A stretch of DNA of 64,000 bases, taken from NCBI GenBank assembly GCA_032718865.1, contig JALUTQ010000035.1, positions 186,001 to 250,000 on the forward strand, written 5' to 3'. Below the pieces are notes generated by a model, which was given only the letters and a program-made list of their open reading frames with translations, did not search any database and was not told the DNA's origin. The stretch is from Tilletia caries. Its lineage: Eukaryota; Basidiomycota; Exobasidiomycetes; Tilletiales; Tilletiaceae. The position numbers and the translations under genes were made by a program. Position 1 is the first letter of the stretch; each line of letters opens with the position of its first letter. Below, piece after piece: positions 1-12,035 of this stretch.

Positions 1-3000
1 TGCGAGGCTATCGCCTGAGGCGTTCTACGTTCTCACTTCAGGTGAGTTTACCAGCTTCGTCGCTCCAAGAAATGTGTCCGCTTTTTTTTTCTGATCCCTG
101 AACGTTCAAAACGTCGTTCCATACTTAGCGGGAGAAACGGTTGCTTCGTTGACGAGCTCGGATGAAGAGTCCTTTATCGACTTCCATGCGACGAGGAAAC
201 AGGTCGTGATCCGGACAAGCTCTGGCTTGAGGGTCGTACAGTTGCAGATCGGCAAGAAACAGGTCTTGAAGCCGGTGAAGACTTTCGCTGAGATTTCTGT
301 GAGTGAGATTGATGGTCCTGAGAACCTGCTGAGCAGGGGTCAAACGGTCTCCCCCGCTGAGTGTTATTCCTTTTTGCCCTTCAGGACCGATTCCATCACG
401 CTGCTTTCATCGATGAGTCGGTGGGTTCGGGCCACCTATTCACACTGAGTGAAGAGAGTCACATCGAGGTAAGAGATGCCCCCCCCCTACATCCTGGTTT
501 CTGTCCACATCTTTTTCGCAGATTCAGAGGCTGACTTTGTTCCTGATGTCCAATGGAATGGATTCCCAGGTGCACGACCTGGCGTCAGGTGCGCTCCGAT
601 GGCGCTCGAGGACTTTGTTGACGGCTGCTTCTCGACTGGATACGCATAATTCTGATGCTCCCCATCCGAGTGTTGCGCTCGGCTTGGTGTCTGCCAGCTT
701 CTTCGAGCTGCAACACATCTTACACTGTGCCGTGAGTAGGAGGGTGGCACGATCGGAGAGGACCAGTGGCGGGGGTTGCCGAAATCTGACTCATCCATTT
801 CCTTTTCCGGCAAGATAGGTCCTATACGACAATGGTCTTTTTGCGGTGTACGAGGTGTGTCGGTGGAAGCCATCGAGTGCCCAGCAGGGTACGTCCTCCG
901 ACAGCATATCCGGAATCTGCTTCGTCAAAAGGCTCGCCGAGTTCTTCGGCCCCACCCCGCGCCTACGCGCCATCCCGTTCCACGGCCTGGGCGAGTTCGA
1001 CGGTGTCTACCTGTGTGGAACACCCCCGCGGTGGCTGCTGAGGTCGCCGCATTCGGAAGTGAAGCTGTTCGTGCATGATCAGGAGAGTATGCATGCTTTT
1101 ACGACGGTGGGGGCGCCTGGGACTGCTGTTTTCGCGGAGAGTCATGGAGCTGAGGTGAGTTCGCGTTGTTCGGTTTCCTTGACGTATCCGCTAAGACGAC
1201 GCGTTCCTTAACCTAATGACTTCGTTCCTCCTGCAAATTATCTTTATGTAGACGTGGCTGGCGGAAATGGCTCCGTACTCTAACGACCTTACGGCGTTGT
1301 ATGAACGGCACCGGATAGGACGGACGTACAGCAAGGTGCGGTGGCACCCGCGCATCCGGGCCGTCGTAGCTGCTTCGAGGAGTGATGGCCAATTCGTCCT
1401 CTTCGAGCCGGAGGAAGGTACAGCTATTGGGAATCCAGGTGGTGAGTTTTTTTTTTCCTTCCCTTGCTGGTAGTTCTTGCGCTTGGGTTGTAATCGGGCT
1501 GATTGGTTGTGAATCGGAAACGGTTGCAGCCGACCCTACTCCGGCGAAGATTCCGTATGGCTCTCTTGAGCTTTTCGTTGGGGACCTGCATGCACCGGTT
1601 CATGGGTGAGTTTCTGCATCCCCTGGCCAAAAGGCCGATGCTCGATGACTGATAGAAGGCCCTTCCAACTTTTTGTTCCAGCCATGATTTCGAACCGAAT
1701 GAGATGGTGACGGCCTTGGAGATTGTGACTCTGGATACGGTCAGCCAGCTGGCTTCGCGCAAGGAATTTGTTGCTGTTGGGACGACGTGGTTCCATGGCG
1801 AAGACCGTCCGACACGAGGAGCAGTGAGTCTCCCCCTACCGGAACGCAGGAGGCATCAAATGTTTGCTTTATGAAAGCTCATGATTCCTTTTGTCTGCAG
1901 ACCTACATCTTTGACATCGTTGAGGTTGTGAGCGACGGCGAGGATGAGGGTCGTAATTACAGGATCCGTCTACTTGGACGTGACGACTTCACTAAGGGAC
2001 CTGTCACTGCCATCACGGATCTGAACGGGTACATCGTCACCGCGGTCGGTCAGAAGGTGAGTTCATCCATGAATCATCAGAATGCTTCGATTTCCTTCTA
2101 CCTTTCTGACCTTGTCCCCCACACATCTCCAGCTGTTCGTCCGTGCCTTCGAACAAGACCAATGGCTCGTCGCCGTCGCCTTCCTGGACATGTTCTTCTA
2201 CACGACCAGCCTGCGCAAGATCAAGAACTTCCTGATCGCGACGGATGCGCAGAAGAGCATCAGTCTGATCATGTTCCAGGAGGAGCCGTACCGGCTGTTC
2301 ATGCTTGGTCGGGACCATCGGAACGTACATGTGACCGGAGGGGAGTTCTTGGTGAGCGAGAGTGAGCTCGTGTTGACGACGACAGATGTGGATGGGGTGG
2401 TGCGGCTGCTTGACTACAACCCTGCGGGTGAGTGAGCCCTGTCACCAGGCAGATTCTCGTATGGTCTCTTCGAAAACTGAAAATTCCCTGATCTGCGATC
2501 CTCGGTGGAATAACAACAGTCACGACTTCGCTCGGTGGGCAGCGCTTGCTGTTGCGGACCGAGTTCCAAACGGCGACGGAGGCCAGCTCTGTGGTACGAC
2601 TTGCTCGGTTCGGTCAGGACGAAGAAGCGTACGACGCTTCGGAGATCGTGCTTGGTGAGTTCTCCAGAAGCCACGCAGACATAAACAAACCTGTACTTGG
2701 CGTCGCTAACTTTAAAGAATTTCACTACATCTCCAAAATAGGCAAAACCAACGGTGCGATTGAGACGATGATCCCCGTCCAGGAAGAGGTGTTCAAGCGC
2801 TTGTCTGTGCTGCAAGCGCAGCTTGTGCGTAATGTCCAGCATGTGGCTGGTCTGAATCCGCGTGCATACCGGTGAGTAGGCTCCCCTCATTCGCCTTGGC
2901 CTCAGCTACAACTCTTTCCACCTCCGATCTGATCATGAGTTGCTTCCCCCCCCCAACAGAGCGGTACACAACGACTTCGCGACGCGTCCTCTAGCGAAGG

Positions 3001-3152
3001 GTATCCTGGATGGCACGTTGCTCGAGGTGTTCGTGACGCTGTCGTGGCCGCGCATGGTTGAGCTTGCGAGTGGGCTGCCTGGCTGTGTGGGCGGGCCGCA
3101 GCAGGTGCTGGATGAGCTTTATGTACTCCGGAGTGCGTGGTTGTTGTCTTGA
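1..3152 (+). CDS. CFT1: CFT1, cleavage and polyadenylation factor subunit (5' partial)
   Basis: C-terminal part of Cft1/CPSF160, the large beta-propeller scaffold of the complex that cleaves and polyadenylates pre-mRNA 3' ends. The 5' end lies outside the window. Exons read as 1-41, 129-298, 385-468, 522-731, 819-1154, 1252-1441, 1530-1605, 1682-1823, 1901-2056, 2133-2427, 2520-2654, 2742-2871 and 2960-3152 (TGA); phases agree at every junction. Family signals are the block LYDNGLFAVYEV near 820-855, FDIVEVVSDGEDEGRNY near 1910-1960, the FVRAFEQDQWLVAVAFLD region near 2140-2190, and the CPSF-A C-terminus with NDFATRPLAKGILDG near 2965-3010 followed by VLDELYVLRSAWLLS. Twelve short introns make this one of the most intron-dense genes here. 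The family call is firm; the first two exons are the least certain because they sit at the window edge. Confidence 0.9.
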
Positions 3153-3310
3153 TAGACCTTGGCATCTCAATCTGAAACTGGAGCAAAATGATATGGGCTT
3201 CCAAGCATCAGTTCGGGCTGAGTGTGCAAGGAGCAAAGGGAGTAGTAGTGGACCGGCAAGTGTGTCTATAAGACGGCGATTACATTGAACGAGGGAAGGA
3301 TATCTGGAGG

Positions 3311-4121
3311 TCAGAAGCGCGGCAGTTCTATCCAGCCTCCGGTTTGCTGCATCCATTCGGCCATTTCGCGGGTGACTTTGACTTGGCAGGTGAGCCGGCT
3401 GCTTGGACGGCGGTCTATGGCCTGTAGTAGGAGAAACTTGTTGTCAGAGGTGGGAGGCAAGAAAGGGACGCTGGGGAGAAATCTGACTTACGTAGTCTAG
3501 CATGTCGTCTTCGGCTTCGCTGATAGCCGGCAGGGCAAGGCGGGAAGAGATGGAAAGGATCAGTATCGTCAGTGGCTCTGAGACTTTGCGCCCTCGAACA
3601 GGCTCCGCAAGTACGTACGATTTCTCAGGGAACACAGTTTCCGGAGGTTCTGTATCCAGCTCAGGCGCGCTGTTCTCCCCACCGCCGGTGACAATGTACG
3701 CATGACACGTAGCGCATTCGCACTGCCCTCCACAGGTAGCCTCAATACTAGGCAGCTCATGCCGTTTGGCGACGTCCTTGAGCGATTCGCCGATCTGTGC
3801 GTCGGTGATGGTGTACCACTCGCCGTTGGAGGAGGCTCGGAATTTGAGGGTTAGGTTGTTGTTGGCAGGAGTTGAGGAGGACTGGTGTTCAGATGGGGAG
3901 GAGGGTTGGTATACGGGTGCGGAAGGTCGTATTGAGGATGTGTGTGACGATCGTGAGGATGAGGAACTTGCGAGTCCCGCTCGTGGTCGTGGAGATCGAG
4001 TGGACTGTCCGCATAGAAGACGAGCTGGGGGAAGGGCCGAGAGCGATGAGCGCGCGCTGTGGTGCACCGCAGAGCACAGACTGTTCGCCGCCGCTGCTGC
4101 TGCTGTTGATGATCCTCGCAT
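3311..4121 (-). CDS. Mitochondrial-type [2Fe-2S] ferredoxin (adrenodoxin fold)
   Basis: Small electron carrier of the adrenodoxin class, expected in the mitochondrial matrix, where such proteins feed iron-sulfur assembly, heme A synthesis or P450s. Exons on the minus strand: 4121-3619, 3519-3492 and 3421-3311 (213 residues). About 85 N-terminal residues are rich in Ser, Ala and Arg and look like a targeting presequence. The cluster motif is CGGQCECATC at about residues 130-139, giving ligands C130, C136 and C139 with the fourth Cys at about 189 in SRLTCQV; C134 is an extra Cys. The SEAEDDMLD segment is formed only after splicing out 3520-3618, which supports the intron. The 28-nt middle exon is short. 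It is a Yah1/Etp1-like protein, but orthology to the essential Yah1 cannot be settled, since the extra Cys and GGQ motif also recall bacterial-type ferredoxins. Tail-to-tail with CFT1. Confidence 0.85.
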
Positions 4122-4327
4122 TCTGTCCTTCGAAGTCGATCCTGTTGCTGTTGCTGTTGCTGTTGCTGGTCCTCCTGCCTTCTTTCCGACCTATGTACTT
4201 CCCCTCATCCCGCTGACAAATCCCGGCTCTCGCTCCGTACTTGCTCGCCTGACCCGGGTCCTGCTCCTGGACATCCTCACAGCGACCATACATAACTGTC
4301 CCACTTCCCACTTGCAGATTCGTACCC

Positions 4328-6689
4328 ATGGAAGAGAAGCGTTCCCTGCTCGAAGGCGACGTCGAGGCTGCGGCCACTCGCCGACATCTCAGCCTGAGCC
4401 AGTCCACGATCCGATGGGCTCGCGCGGGTAAAGCCATGCTCGTCCTCGCCATCCTCGCTGCTTCGTCCCACATGTTCGACACAATGACCTCGCCTCGGTC
4501 CGCGGCCAGGGTTGAAGCTGGCACCGGACATCGCATCGTTCCTCACCCGAACGATCCCTCCCTCGGCGGTCCTTTCAGCTTGGTACCCTGTTATCCAAAC
4601 GGAGGCGGAAATTCTTCACACTGGAAATGCGGGTATGTGACCGAAAACAACAGCTTCATGTTCGAAATGTGATTTTGGACATGCCGAACTCCTTTTCTTG
4701 TCTCTATTACAGATACCTGGACGTACCCCTGGACTACACGAACAAGTCCGACAGCAGGACCGCTCGTCTTGCCGTTGTGATGTATCAAGTCGGCGAGAAG
4801 AAGAGCGAGAAAACGGTGGTTATCAACCCTGGTGGGCCTGGCGGCAGCGGAACTTACTACTCCCTCAGAGCGGGAGAGACCATCAGTAGGAACTATACAG
4901 ATCATACTATGGATATTCTGGGCTTCGATCCTCGAGGTGAGTCCATTCCCTTCGACGGCCTTCTTGTTTGGACAAGCTCACACAGGATGTCTGTAATATT
5001 TGGCAGGGGTCAACATGAGCACGCCCTCCTGGTCTTGTTTCCAGCAGGACGGATATCGTGATCGCTGGACAGCATTGACATCTCAGTTCCCAGAGACCAG
5101 CAAGACACCCATAGAACATCTCCGTCTGACTGATGCGTAAGTCTTACAAATCCACGAAACATGGTACAATGCTCATCGACCCCGCTTCCTACAGCTATGC
5201 GACAGCCACCTGGTCGGCCTGCGAGAACACGTTCGGCGACATGGGTCGATTCCTCTCGACAGCCTTCGTTGCGCGCGATGTGGACTCGATCCGCGAAGCT
5301 CTTGGCGAGGAGACTCTTAATGCGTACATGGTCAGCTATGGGACTAACATCGGGGTGATATACTCGCAAATGTTCCCGGATCGTGTCGGCAGGATGCTCC
5401 TGGATGGTGTTGACCCGTGAGTGTGTCGGTGCTTGGGGCACATTCGTAAGGGAGACCTGTCATAAGCTCAGCCTTGACATCACGTTGCTATAATCCTACA
5501 GAGCCGACCAGGCACGAACCGTGGAGGGTTGGGGTAAATCTGTGAGTAGACCTGTGTCACAATGATATACTCCTATAGACGATTCTGAACTTTCGCATTT
5601 GCGCTCTTTTCAGGCGATAGGGGATATAGAAAAGGCATTCATAGAGGGTGTTCTCGGCGAATGCGTGCGCGCAGGACCCAAAGCTTGCGCACTGGCAAAG
5701 GACGAGCACATCACCGTCGACGACCTGAAGAACAGCACCTACGCCCTCTTCGACCGACTGAAGACCTACCCGCTCCCCGCCACCCACCCGAAGCTCGGAC
5801 CCGGGGTAATCACCTACGAAACCGTGGACTCCATCATCTACAGCGCACTGTACAACAGCGCCTCGTGGCCCATGCTCGCCCGGATGCTGTCCGAGCTGCA
5901 GGATGGGAACGGGACGCTGGCGCTCCAGATGCAGAGTTGGAACTTTGACCCTTTGCTGAGCAAGAAGAAGAAGAGGGGTGGTGGTGACAGTCCTGGCTGG
6001 GCTGGTGTGCATGTGCCGGAGACGAGTAGCGAGGAACTTACGTCTGCGGTGGTCTGCTCGGACTCGTATGATAGTCCGCGCCATAACTTGAGCTGGTGGA
6101 ACGAACTACAGGCGGAGATGGTTCAGCAGTACGTGGTCCTCTCCGTCCACCCGCTCCCTTCTTGTGGCTCCCGGATCTCGAACTGACACCTCTCTCTCTC
6201 TCTCTCATCAGATCGCCGTTGGGAGGCAGCATGAACTGGGAATACGTGATCGGGTGCCGAAGCTTCAAGACGAAAGTAGCCGAAGTCTACCGAGGCACCT
6301 TCAACCACACCCTTCGCAACCCCATCCTCCTCATCGGCGAGACGCACGACCCAGCGACGCCCCTCCGCGGCGCGCGACACATCCACGACATCCTCGGCAG
6401 GGGTAACTCGAGGTTGGTCGAACATCATGGGTATGGACATAGTTCGAGGGATCGGAGTGAGGGTTGTACGGAGCGGATTAAGAGGGAGTTGTTCCTTTTG
6501 GGGAAGGTGCCGGAGAGGGATGTTACGGAGTGTTTTGCGGACGGGAAGCCGTACCCTTTGCCCTCTGAGGACGAGGGGAAGAAGAATGTTGCTGGGGAGG
6601 AGGTGGAGATGGGCGGGGTTCCTTCGTTTGGGATGGAGGAGTGGGCTGAGCTGGCGTACTTCTCACGAAAGCGCATGGCTGCTCATTGA
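4328..6689 (+). CDS. Membrane-anchored TAP-like alpha/beta hydrolase (S33 peptidase family)
   Basis: Predicted tripeptidyl-aminopeptidase-like serine hydrolase of 637 residues. Exons 4328-4632, 4713-4936, 5007-5136, 5195-5416, 5502-5541, 5614-6128 and 6212-6689; the sum is in frame. A hydrophobic stretch at about residues 35-50, after a short charged N-terminus, suggests a type II signal anchor, so the catalytic part would be lumenal or extracellular; several N-x-S/T sites fit. The oxyanion segment NPGGPGGSG, the nucleophile elbow MVSYGTNIG (Ser near 266, Met in place of the first Gly of GxSxG), the acid in GETHDPATP (Asp near 525) and the His in HHGYGHSS (near 555) give a complete triad. The C-terminal 150 residues match the TAP-like C-terminal domain. 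A lysine-rich insertion sits before the last exon. Substrate is unknown. Confidence 0.85.
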
Positions 6690-6854
6690 AGGGGGATGAT
6701 CAAAGGGAGGGGGGGGGGGGGGGAGACGCACCTTATGGACCTAGGGACTATAGGAATCTGTACGGCCACTATCTTTCAAGCTCATCCTCGTGATTCTTCA
6801 ATGTCATCTCCTACATCGCAAAGAAAAGAAGACCTGCCTCGGAAGAATGGGGTG

Positions 6855-7798
6855 ATGATGCATTTCAGAACGTCTTTATTTCCCCGAGAGCTGAATCTGG
6901 TTCATCAGGACGACGATCAACCATCTGCGGAAAAGGTCGGGGGATCCCAGAAGATGATGATGACACCACGATATCAAAGCATCCTCCGACTCGCTGGCGA
7001 TCGTCCTGCCAACTTCCCGACCAGCAGGACCGGCGGCCTGACGCTCATGAGGACAGCGACGTCCACGTCCACGTCCACGTTCATCCCCTCCGCTCCTCCT
7101 GCCAGAAGATACATCACCACCGGCCCGGATCACAAAGACGAGGACGGACTGCCTGTTGTGACGATCTTCACAGGTCCTCAGTGCTCGCTTTGCGAGGAGA
7201 TGAAGCTGGAGCTTGTGTCGGTTCGGGAGAAGGTATGTTTCCCGTATGTAGCTTGGGAGAGATCACTTGAATCGATTGATCTTGCCTTCGAGAGAGGGAT
7301 GAGGGGGCGTTCAGATGGGAGTTTACTGATTTTTTCCTTCTTCTTCTTCTTCCTCCTCTTCTTCTTCTGCAACTTTTTCCTTTGATATCTGCGATCCCCT
7401 TCCGTGCTGATCTCTTGCCCTTTCCCTTCTCTACGTCTGCCCCCCCTCTCACTATCTTCCTTTCCCTCCCTCTTTTCTCTCTTCCCCTTCAACGTCCCTC
7501 CCTCTGCCCTCACCCAAACGTACCCACTCCCTCTCTCCCTGCCCTGCCCTCCCTTCCCCAACCCAACCCATAGCAACCCTTCCACCTAAAAACCTACAAC
7601 ATCCACGACCGCTCCCTGCCCGACCAACCCATCTGGCAAAAACGGTACATATTCGACATACCCGTCCTTCATGTGGGCGCGGAGGAGGTGTTGAGACATC
7701 GGATCACGGAGAAGGGGAAGGGGAGACTTGTGCAGGCGCTGGTGGCGGCGGCGGCGGCGGCGGGAGGAAGTGGAGGAGAGGGGGAGGGGGAGAGGTAG
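6855..7798 (+). CDS. Glutaredoxin-like thiol-disulfide protein (DUF836 type)
   Basis: Small thioredoxin-fold protein with a CSLC redox motif in FTGPQCSLCEEMKLEL (exon 1) and, in exon 2, the typical continuation YNIHDRSLP ... WQKRYIFDIPVLHVGAEEVLRHRI, matching glutaredoxin-like YDR286C/C5orf63-type proteins. Exon 1 ends at 7232; exon 2 is 7574-7798, in frame. The 341-nt intron is unusually long for this window and is almost entirely pyrimidine-rich in its second half. The start is uncertain: in-frame ATGs at 6696, 6801, 6855 and 6954. The segment RYQSILRLAGDRPANFPTSR suggests a mitochondrial presequence beginning near 6954. The frame 5' of 6855 runs through a G homopolymer and is only 6 nt from the stop of the previous gene, so 6696 is unlikely. 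The C-terminus is a run of Ala, Gly and Glu from GCG/GGA repeats. Confidence 0.75.
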
Positions 7799-8511
7799 GG
7801 TTGTTGTAAGGGCGATACTCACTGGGCCAACGAGTTGACGGCCGGCGGCGAACCGATCAACCAACCCCCTTCCTGCACCGCAAGTCAGATCCAACGTTAC
7901 CACAGCCCTCCTAAGTACTCTCCAATCCAGCCGCTTCCAGGATCGAACATCTCGCCCCATGCGAATTCTTTCCTTTCTTCTCTTCTGCAAGGAGAAGGGA
8001 AATCGAAGATTGGAGAGGACCGGAAAGGCAGAAGAAGAGAATTGATAATAACGGCACAGAACAAAAAGGAATAAAGTGAGAGAGAGAGACAGAAGAGAGC
8101 GATGGAGCTTTGCGGGGATCAAAACCAGGGCATCCCGGCGTTTTGTGTGTGTGTGTGTGTGTGTGTGTGCGTTAAGGAAAGGAGGTGAGCGAAAGAGGTC
8201 TGGCCTGCAGAAGAAGACGAAGGTGTGCGCGAACGAAATAGATGGATGGCTTGCTCCCGCGGGATAAGGCAGTAAGTAGCCTTTTTTTTTGAGTCGAAGT
8301 GTTGCTCGCCGAGATAGAGGATTTGCATGCATGGGTGTGCCCGGACGAGGGGGGGTGTGACGATGATTTTGTGGAAGGGAGAGGAGGGAACGATATTCTT
8401 TGTGAAATCCCAAGATCCGCCAGATCTTTTCTTTTGCTTTTTTTGAGATGATGGATGTGGGTAGGATAACGTTGTGGGGTTGGGGGAACATGGCTGCAAC
8501 AGCCTCGTCCT
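7799..8511. other. Convergent 3' intergenic region with a TG microsatellite
   Basis: Between the stops of the glutaredoxin-like gene and SND1. I see no gene in it. It contains a (TG)n tract of about 13 units at 8144-8169 and purine-rich tracts around 8060-8100. Confidence 0.5.
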
Positions 8512-11500
8512 TCAGCGACGGAAGCCAGCAGGTCCTTCCTGAGTCTCGGTAGGGTCGCCGTACCTGGTTAACAGAACAAAACCAGGTCAGCCACCAGTCC
8601 CATTTTACAGAAGAGAGAAGTATGTAGAAAGGAAGGAAAAACACTCACTCAAAGACACCTCGATGCCGCCTCCTCGCCTCCTCATTCGCCTCCTCCAGCG
8701 CCTTCACCAACGCAGGATAACTTCTCCAATACAGAACCTTCTCATCAGCAAGCGCCCACCCCTCCCTCGCCAGATCAACATTAATACACGCCTCCGGACT
8801 GCCAACGACAGAAGGGTTCGAGGGATCATACAGCGTCAGATGCAACCTCTCTGCGCCCACCCCGGAGGAGCCAGGGAGAGATTCGCGGAAGTCAATGTTC
8901 GCAATCAACTTCCGACCCTCGCACCAATCCCGGAACCGGTCCTGCGCATCGAGCACATAGTCAACCTGGCGCCCATCACTGCTGCCCTCGAACAGCTTCA
9001 CAAAGCTCAACCTCGCCTCTTTCGCCTGCGGGGCTAGACGCGTTCGGCCGAAGCGCGCTTGGTCGAGCGGGCGGATGTCGCTGTAGGGGATGGTTTCGAG
9101 GTTGCCGTAGTCGAGGTAGTGCACCTCCGCCTTCTTCGCGGAGGACGTCGTCTTCTTCACCTGGGCACGGTACCACGCGCCGTCCTGGCTAAACTTGGCG
9201 CACACGAGTTCACCCGCGCGCGGCATAAACCCAGCGGTTGCTGAAGTCGACGAAGGCAAGGCCAACTCCTTCATGATCGTCTCGAGCTCGGAGATCTTCT
9301 CGTCGAGGATCTGGACGGCAAAGCTGAAGGGAACGTCCGTCCCGTTCCCGCGCACGTCCGAGATGATCACATCGGCGTACTCCCGTCGGGCCGGGGCCGG
9401 TTCATGCGTCTTCGCACCGCTGCTGCCCCAAGCAGCGCCCGTCGCCCGACTCGAGGACACCGCCGTCGCATGTCCATTCGCACCCGCGGCAACCCCGACC
9501 GAACTGCCATCGACATCCCCCAGCCCATTTCCCAGCACACCATCGACCTCGCCCCCCTCGAAGTCCCTCCACAGGTTCAACCTGCCCGCCTGCGCCTTCC
9601 GCTCCGCCTCATACAACGCATTCCCCGCCCCCAAATTCTCCGCACTGTACGCATGCACACTCGCAAACCCTTCCCCGACAAGGCTCACCGCCAGATTCTC
9701 CGACTTGTTCAGGTACATGTTCCCAATGAACCCACCCGCCTTGTCGGTCATCAAAAACTCCACCTCGACATCCCGCTGCAGTGCGCGGCGGGTCGTCCAC
9801 TCCAAGCCTTCCCTCCCAAAGGGTTCGTCCTTCTCGTGCGCATTCCGCGCAGTCCGGGGCGCCCGAATACCCGCCAGCACGAACGTCAGCCGCACGTTCT
9901 CCCGGGGCACGATCAGCTTGAAGCGCGAGGCCGAGGCGACAAAGTCCACAATGGCCGGCACGCGACCGGCGCGTTTCAGGCCGGACAGGAACGAGTTCGC
10001 CTTGGATGCGTTGTCAGAGGCGTCTCCCATGCGCGGGGCGGGTGATTCTTTGCCGGAATGAAGACCGCGCGTCTCGGCCATCGCCGAGGCTTCGGCTTCC
10101 ATCAGTCGGTCGTATTCCGGGCTGCGGTCTTCGTCGTCCCGCTTGTGACGCTGCACGGTCGCCAGTCCGCGCTGGACGAGGAGTTCGGCGATGTTCGTCT
10201 CTTTCCCGCCCGAGCGCACGGTGGCATAGTGCCGCTCGTCAAAGTCGCCGTCCTTGGGCTTGATGTAGTCGATCTGGACAGTAACATTCTTCCCGATGAG
10301 ACGCTTGCGGAGGAACTCGCGCGCCTCGTTCGCGTAGCCTGCCTGTTTGGGATCCTTGATGAGCGCCTGACGGACGGAGGAGAGCTGGATCCGACGTTCG
10401 TTGAGTTTACCGTCGGACGAAGGCTCGTCGACGAAGACGTGGATGGTGTCTCCGCTGATGATACGACCGACGACGGCCTCAAAGGTGCGTTTGGCGCCCG
10501 GCTGGCCCGCCATGGCGTTCGCCGAGGCCGAGGGCGCATAGTCCTTCCAGATGCCGATGCGCTTATCCTTAGCTGTCCGTTCGGCGATGCGGTACTTCTC
10601 CATGCCGCCGACGGAGGAGAGGATGCCGGCGTGCCAGTCGACGCAGCGGGCGAAACCGGCGGTGAGGAGGAAGTGGGCGATGTCTCCGACGGGGTGGAGG
10701 GCGGTGCCGATGAGGACGGTGGCTGTGGGTGGTGGTGGGCCATTATAATGGGAAGCCGGGGCTGTCGATCCGAAGGGGGTCGGCACCGATGCTGGCTGGG
10801 GCATGGAGAGGATGGTGACCTTGACATTACGCTGCAAGAGGCGACTCTCGACGAAGAACTTGCTCTCCTCTCCAAAAGGTTCAGCCTGCGGGGCATTACC
10901 ATCACCGTTGTTGTTCACAAAGGCCGGGTTGTTGTTAGGGGCAGGCACGCGGGGCGCCTTGATGCCGGCCAGGTTGAGGTTGATGAGCTGGTGATGCTTG
11001 GAGGTGAGGAAGAGACGGACGCGGAGCATGCTTCCGTCGCGGACCTGCTCGACGACGGAGTCGATGGGTTTGCCCTTCCACTGCTGGAGGAACCCGTGGC
11101 TGTCCTCGGGCATGGTGTAGTCGACCTTGATGAGGGAGTCGTCGGGACCCCAGATGCCGCGCTGGGCTGCCTGTGCATCGTCCTGGATGGCGCGGAGTTT
11201 GGCTTTCCAGCCGCCTGCCTCTTCGTCCTCCTCGGGCATGAGCTGGGTCTGCTGGTGGACCTGTGCGCCGGCTGTCTGCTGTTGCTGCTGCTGGAAATCA
11301 TTGGATGAGGTCGGGGGTGTGGATCCGACGCCGTTGCGACGGAGGGTGGAGTCGTGGACTTTGGCCCATCCGGCGGTGAGGATCTCGGCTGCTACGTTTG
11401 TGTCTGGGTGTCCTTGTGTCTTGGGGGGCAGGAAGACGTGTGCGAACTCTCGTCCGGGGGCGTGGTGCTGGCCTGGGATGGGGACTGTGTACTCGACCTT

Positions 11501-11749
11501 GTAGCGGATCTCGCGGCCGACGAGGAGGAGACGGAGATGCTCGCGGGAGGGAAAGGCCTGTGGCTCGTCGTCTCTGTCGCGGGATCCCATGCGCGGGGCT
11601 GCGATGCCTGCGATGTGGATGGCGCGTTCGCTGCCCGGTGTTGCGACGCCCTTCGGACGCACGATCAGGGTGTCGCCGCTGAGCACCGAGCGCACGATGC
11701 CGGCCTGGAGCGTGGTGGTGGTAGCTGTGGCAGTGGGAGTAGCAGACAT
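8512..11749 (-). CDS. SND1: Tudor staphylococcal nuclease (Tudor-SN/SND1)
   Basis: Four tandem staphylococcal-nuclease-like domains followed by a Tudor domain and a partial fifth SN fold; 1050 residues. Known roles are RNA binding, stress-granule function and transcript stability. Exon 1 is 11749-8649 and exon 2 is 8563-8512. The 85-nt intron is supported because the spliced tail reads VFEYGDPTETQEG, like the YGD ending of the family, whereas the unspliced frame stops at 8645 right after VFE. SN1 starts at about residue 17 (GIVRSVLSGDTLIVRPKG), SN2 near 230, SN3 near 420 (VVGRIISGDTIHVFV), SN4 near 590. The Tudor core has GAWYRAQVKK and VHYLDYGNLETIP near 850-890. SN active-site residues are not well conserved, as usual in the family. 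The gene shares a 230-bp upstream region with divergent CIA1. Confidence 0.93.
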
Positions 11750-11979
11750 AATAGGCAGAGCGAGCGAGGGAGTGTGTGAGTATACTGTATGTGTGTGTGT
11801 GTGTGGGTTATGTGTGTAGCAGGAGATGAGGCGATGAGGTGGTGGTATGTGTTCTTCCTACCGTGATCATGATCATGCGAGCAGTCGCGTGACCTGCTCA
11901 CTGACTGCCCACGTGGCCTCGGAGCCTTTCACCATCCACCCACGCTCACTCCCAAGAATTCTCGCTGACTGACTTGGAG
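11750..11979. promoter_or_regulatory. Bidirectional promoter region SND1/CIA1
   Basis: 230 bp between two divergent ATGs. It holds a short TG-rich tract at about 11788-11806 and an inverted pair of GATCATGATC-like bases near 11863-11876. No clear TATA box is seen on either strand. Confidence 0.45.
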
Positions 11980-12004
11980 ATGACAGCGACAGCAGCAACG
12001 ATGG

Positions 12005-12035
<31 letters not shown>

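Noticed and set aside
10058..11308. 416-codon plus-strand frame antisense to SND1
   Set aside because: It is the mirror of GC-rich SND1 codons; SND1 has full domain support and this frame has none.
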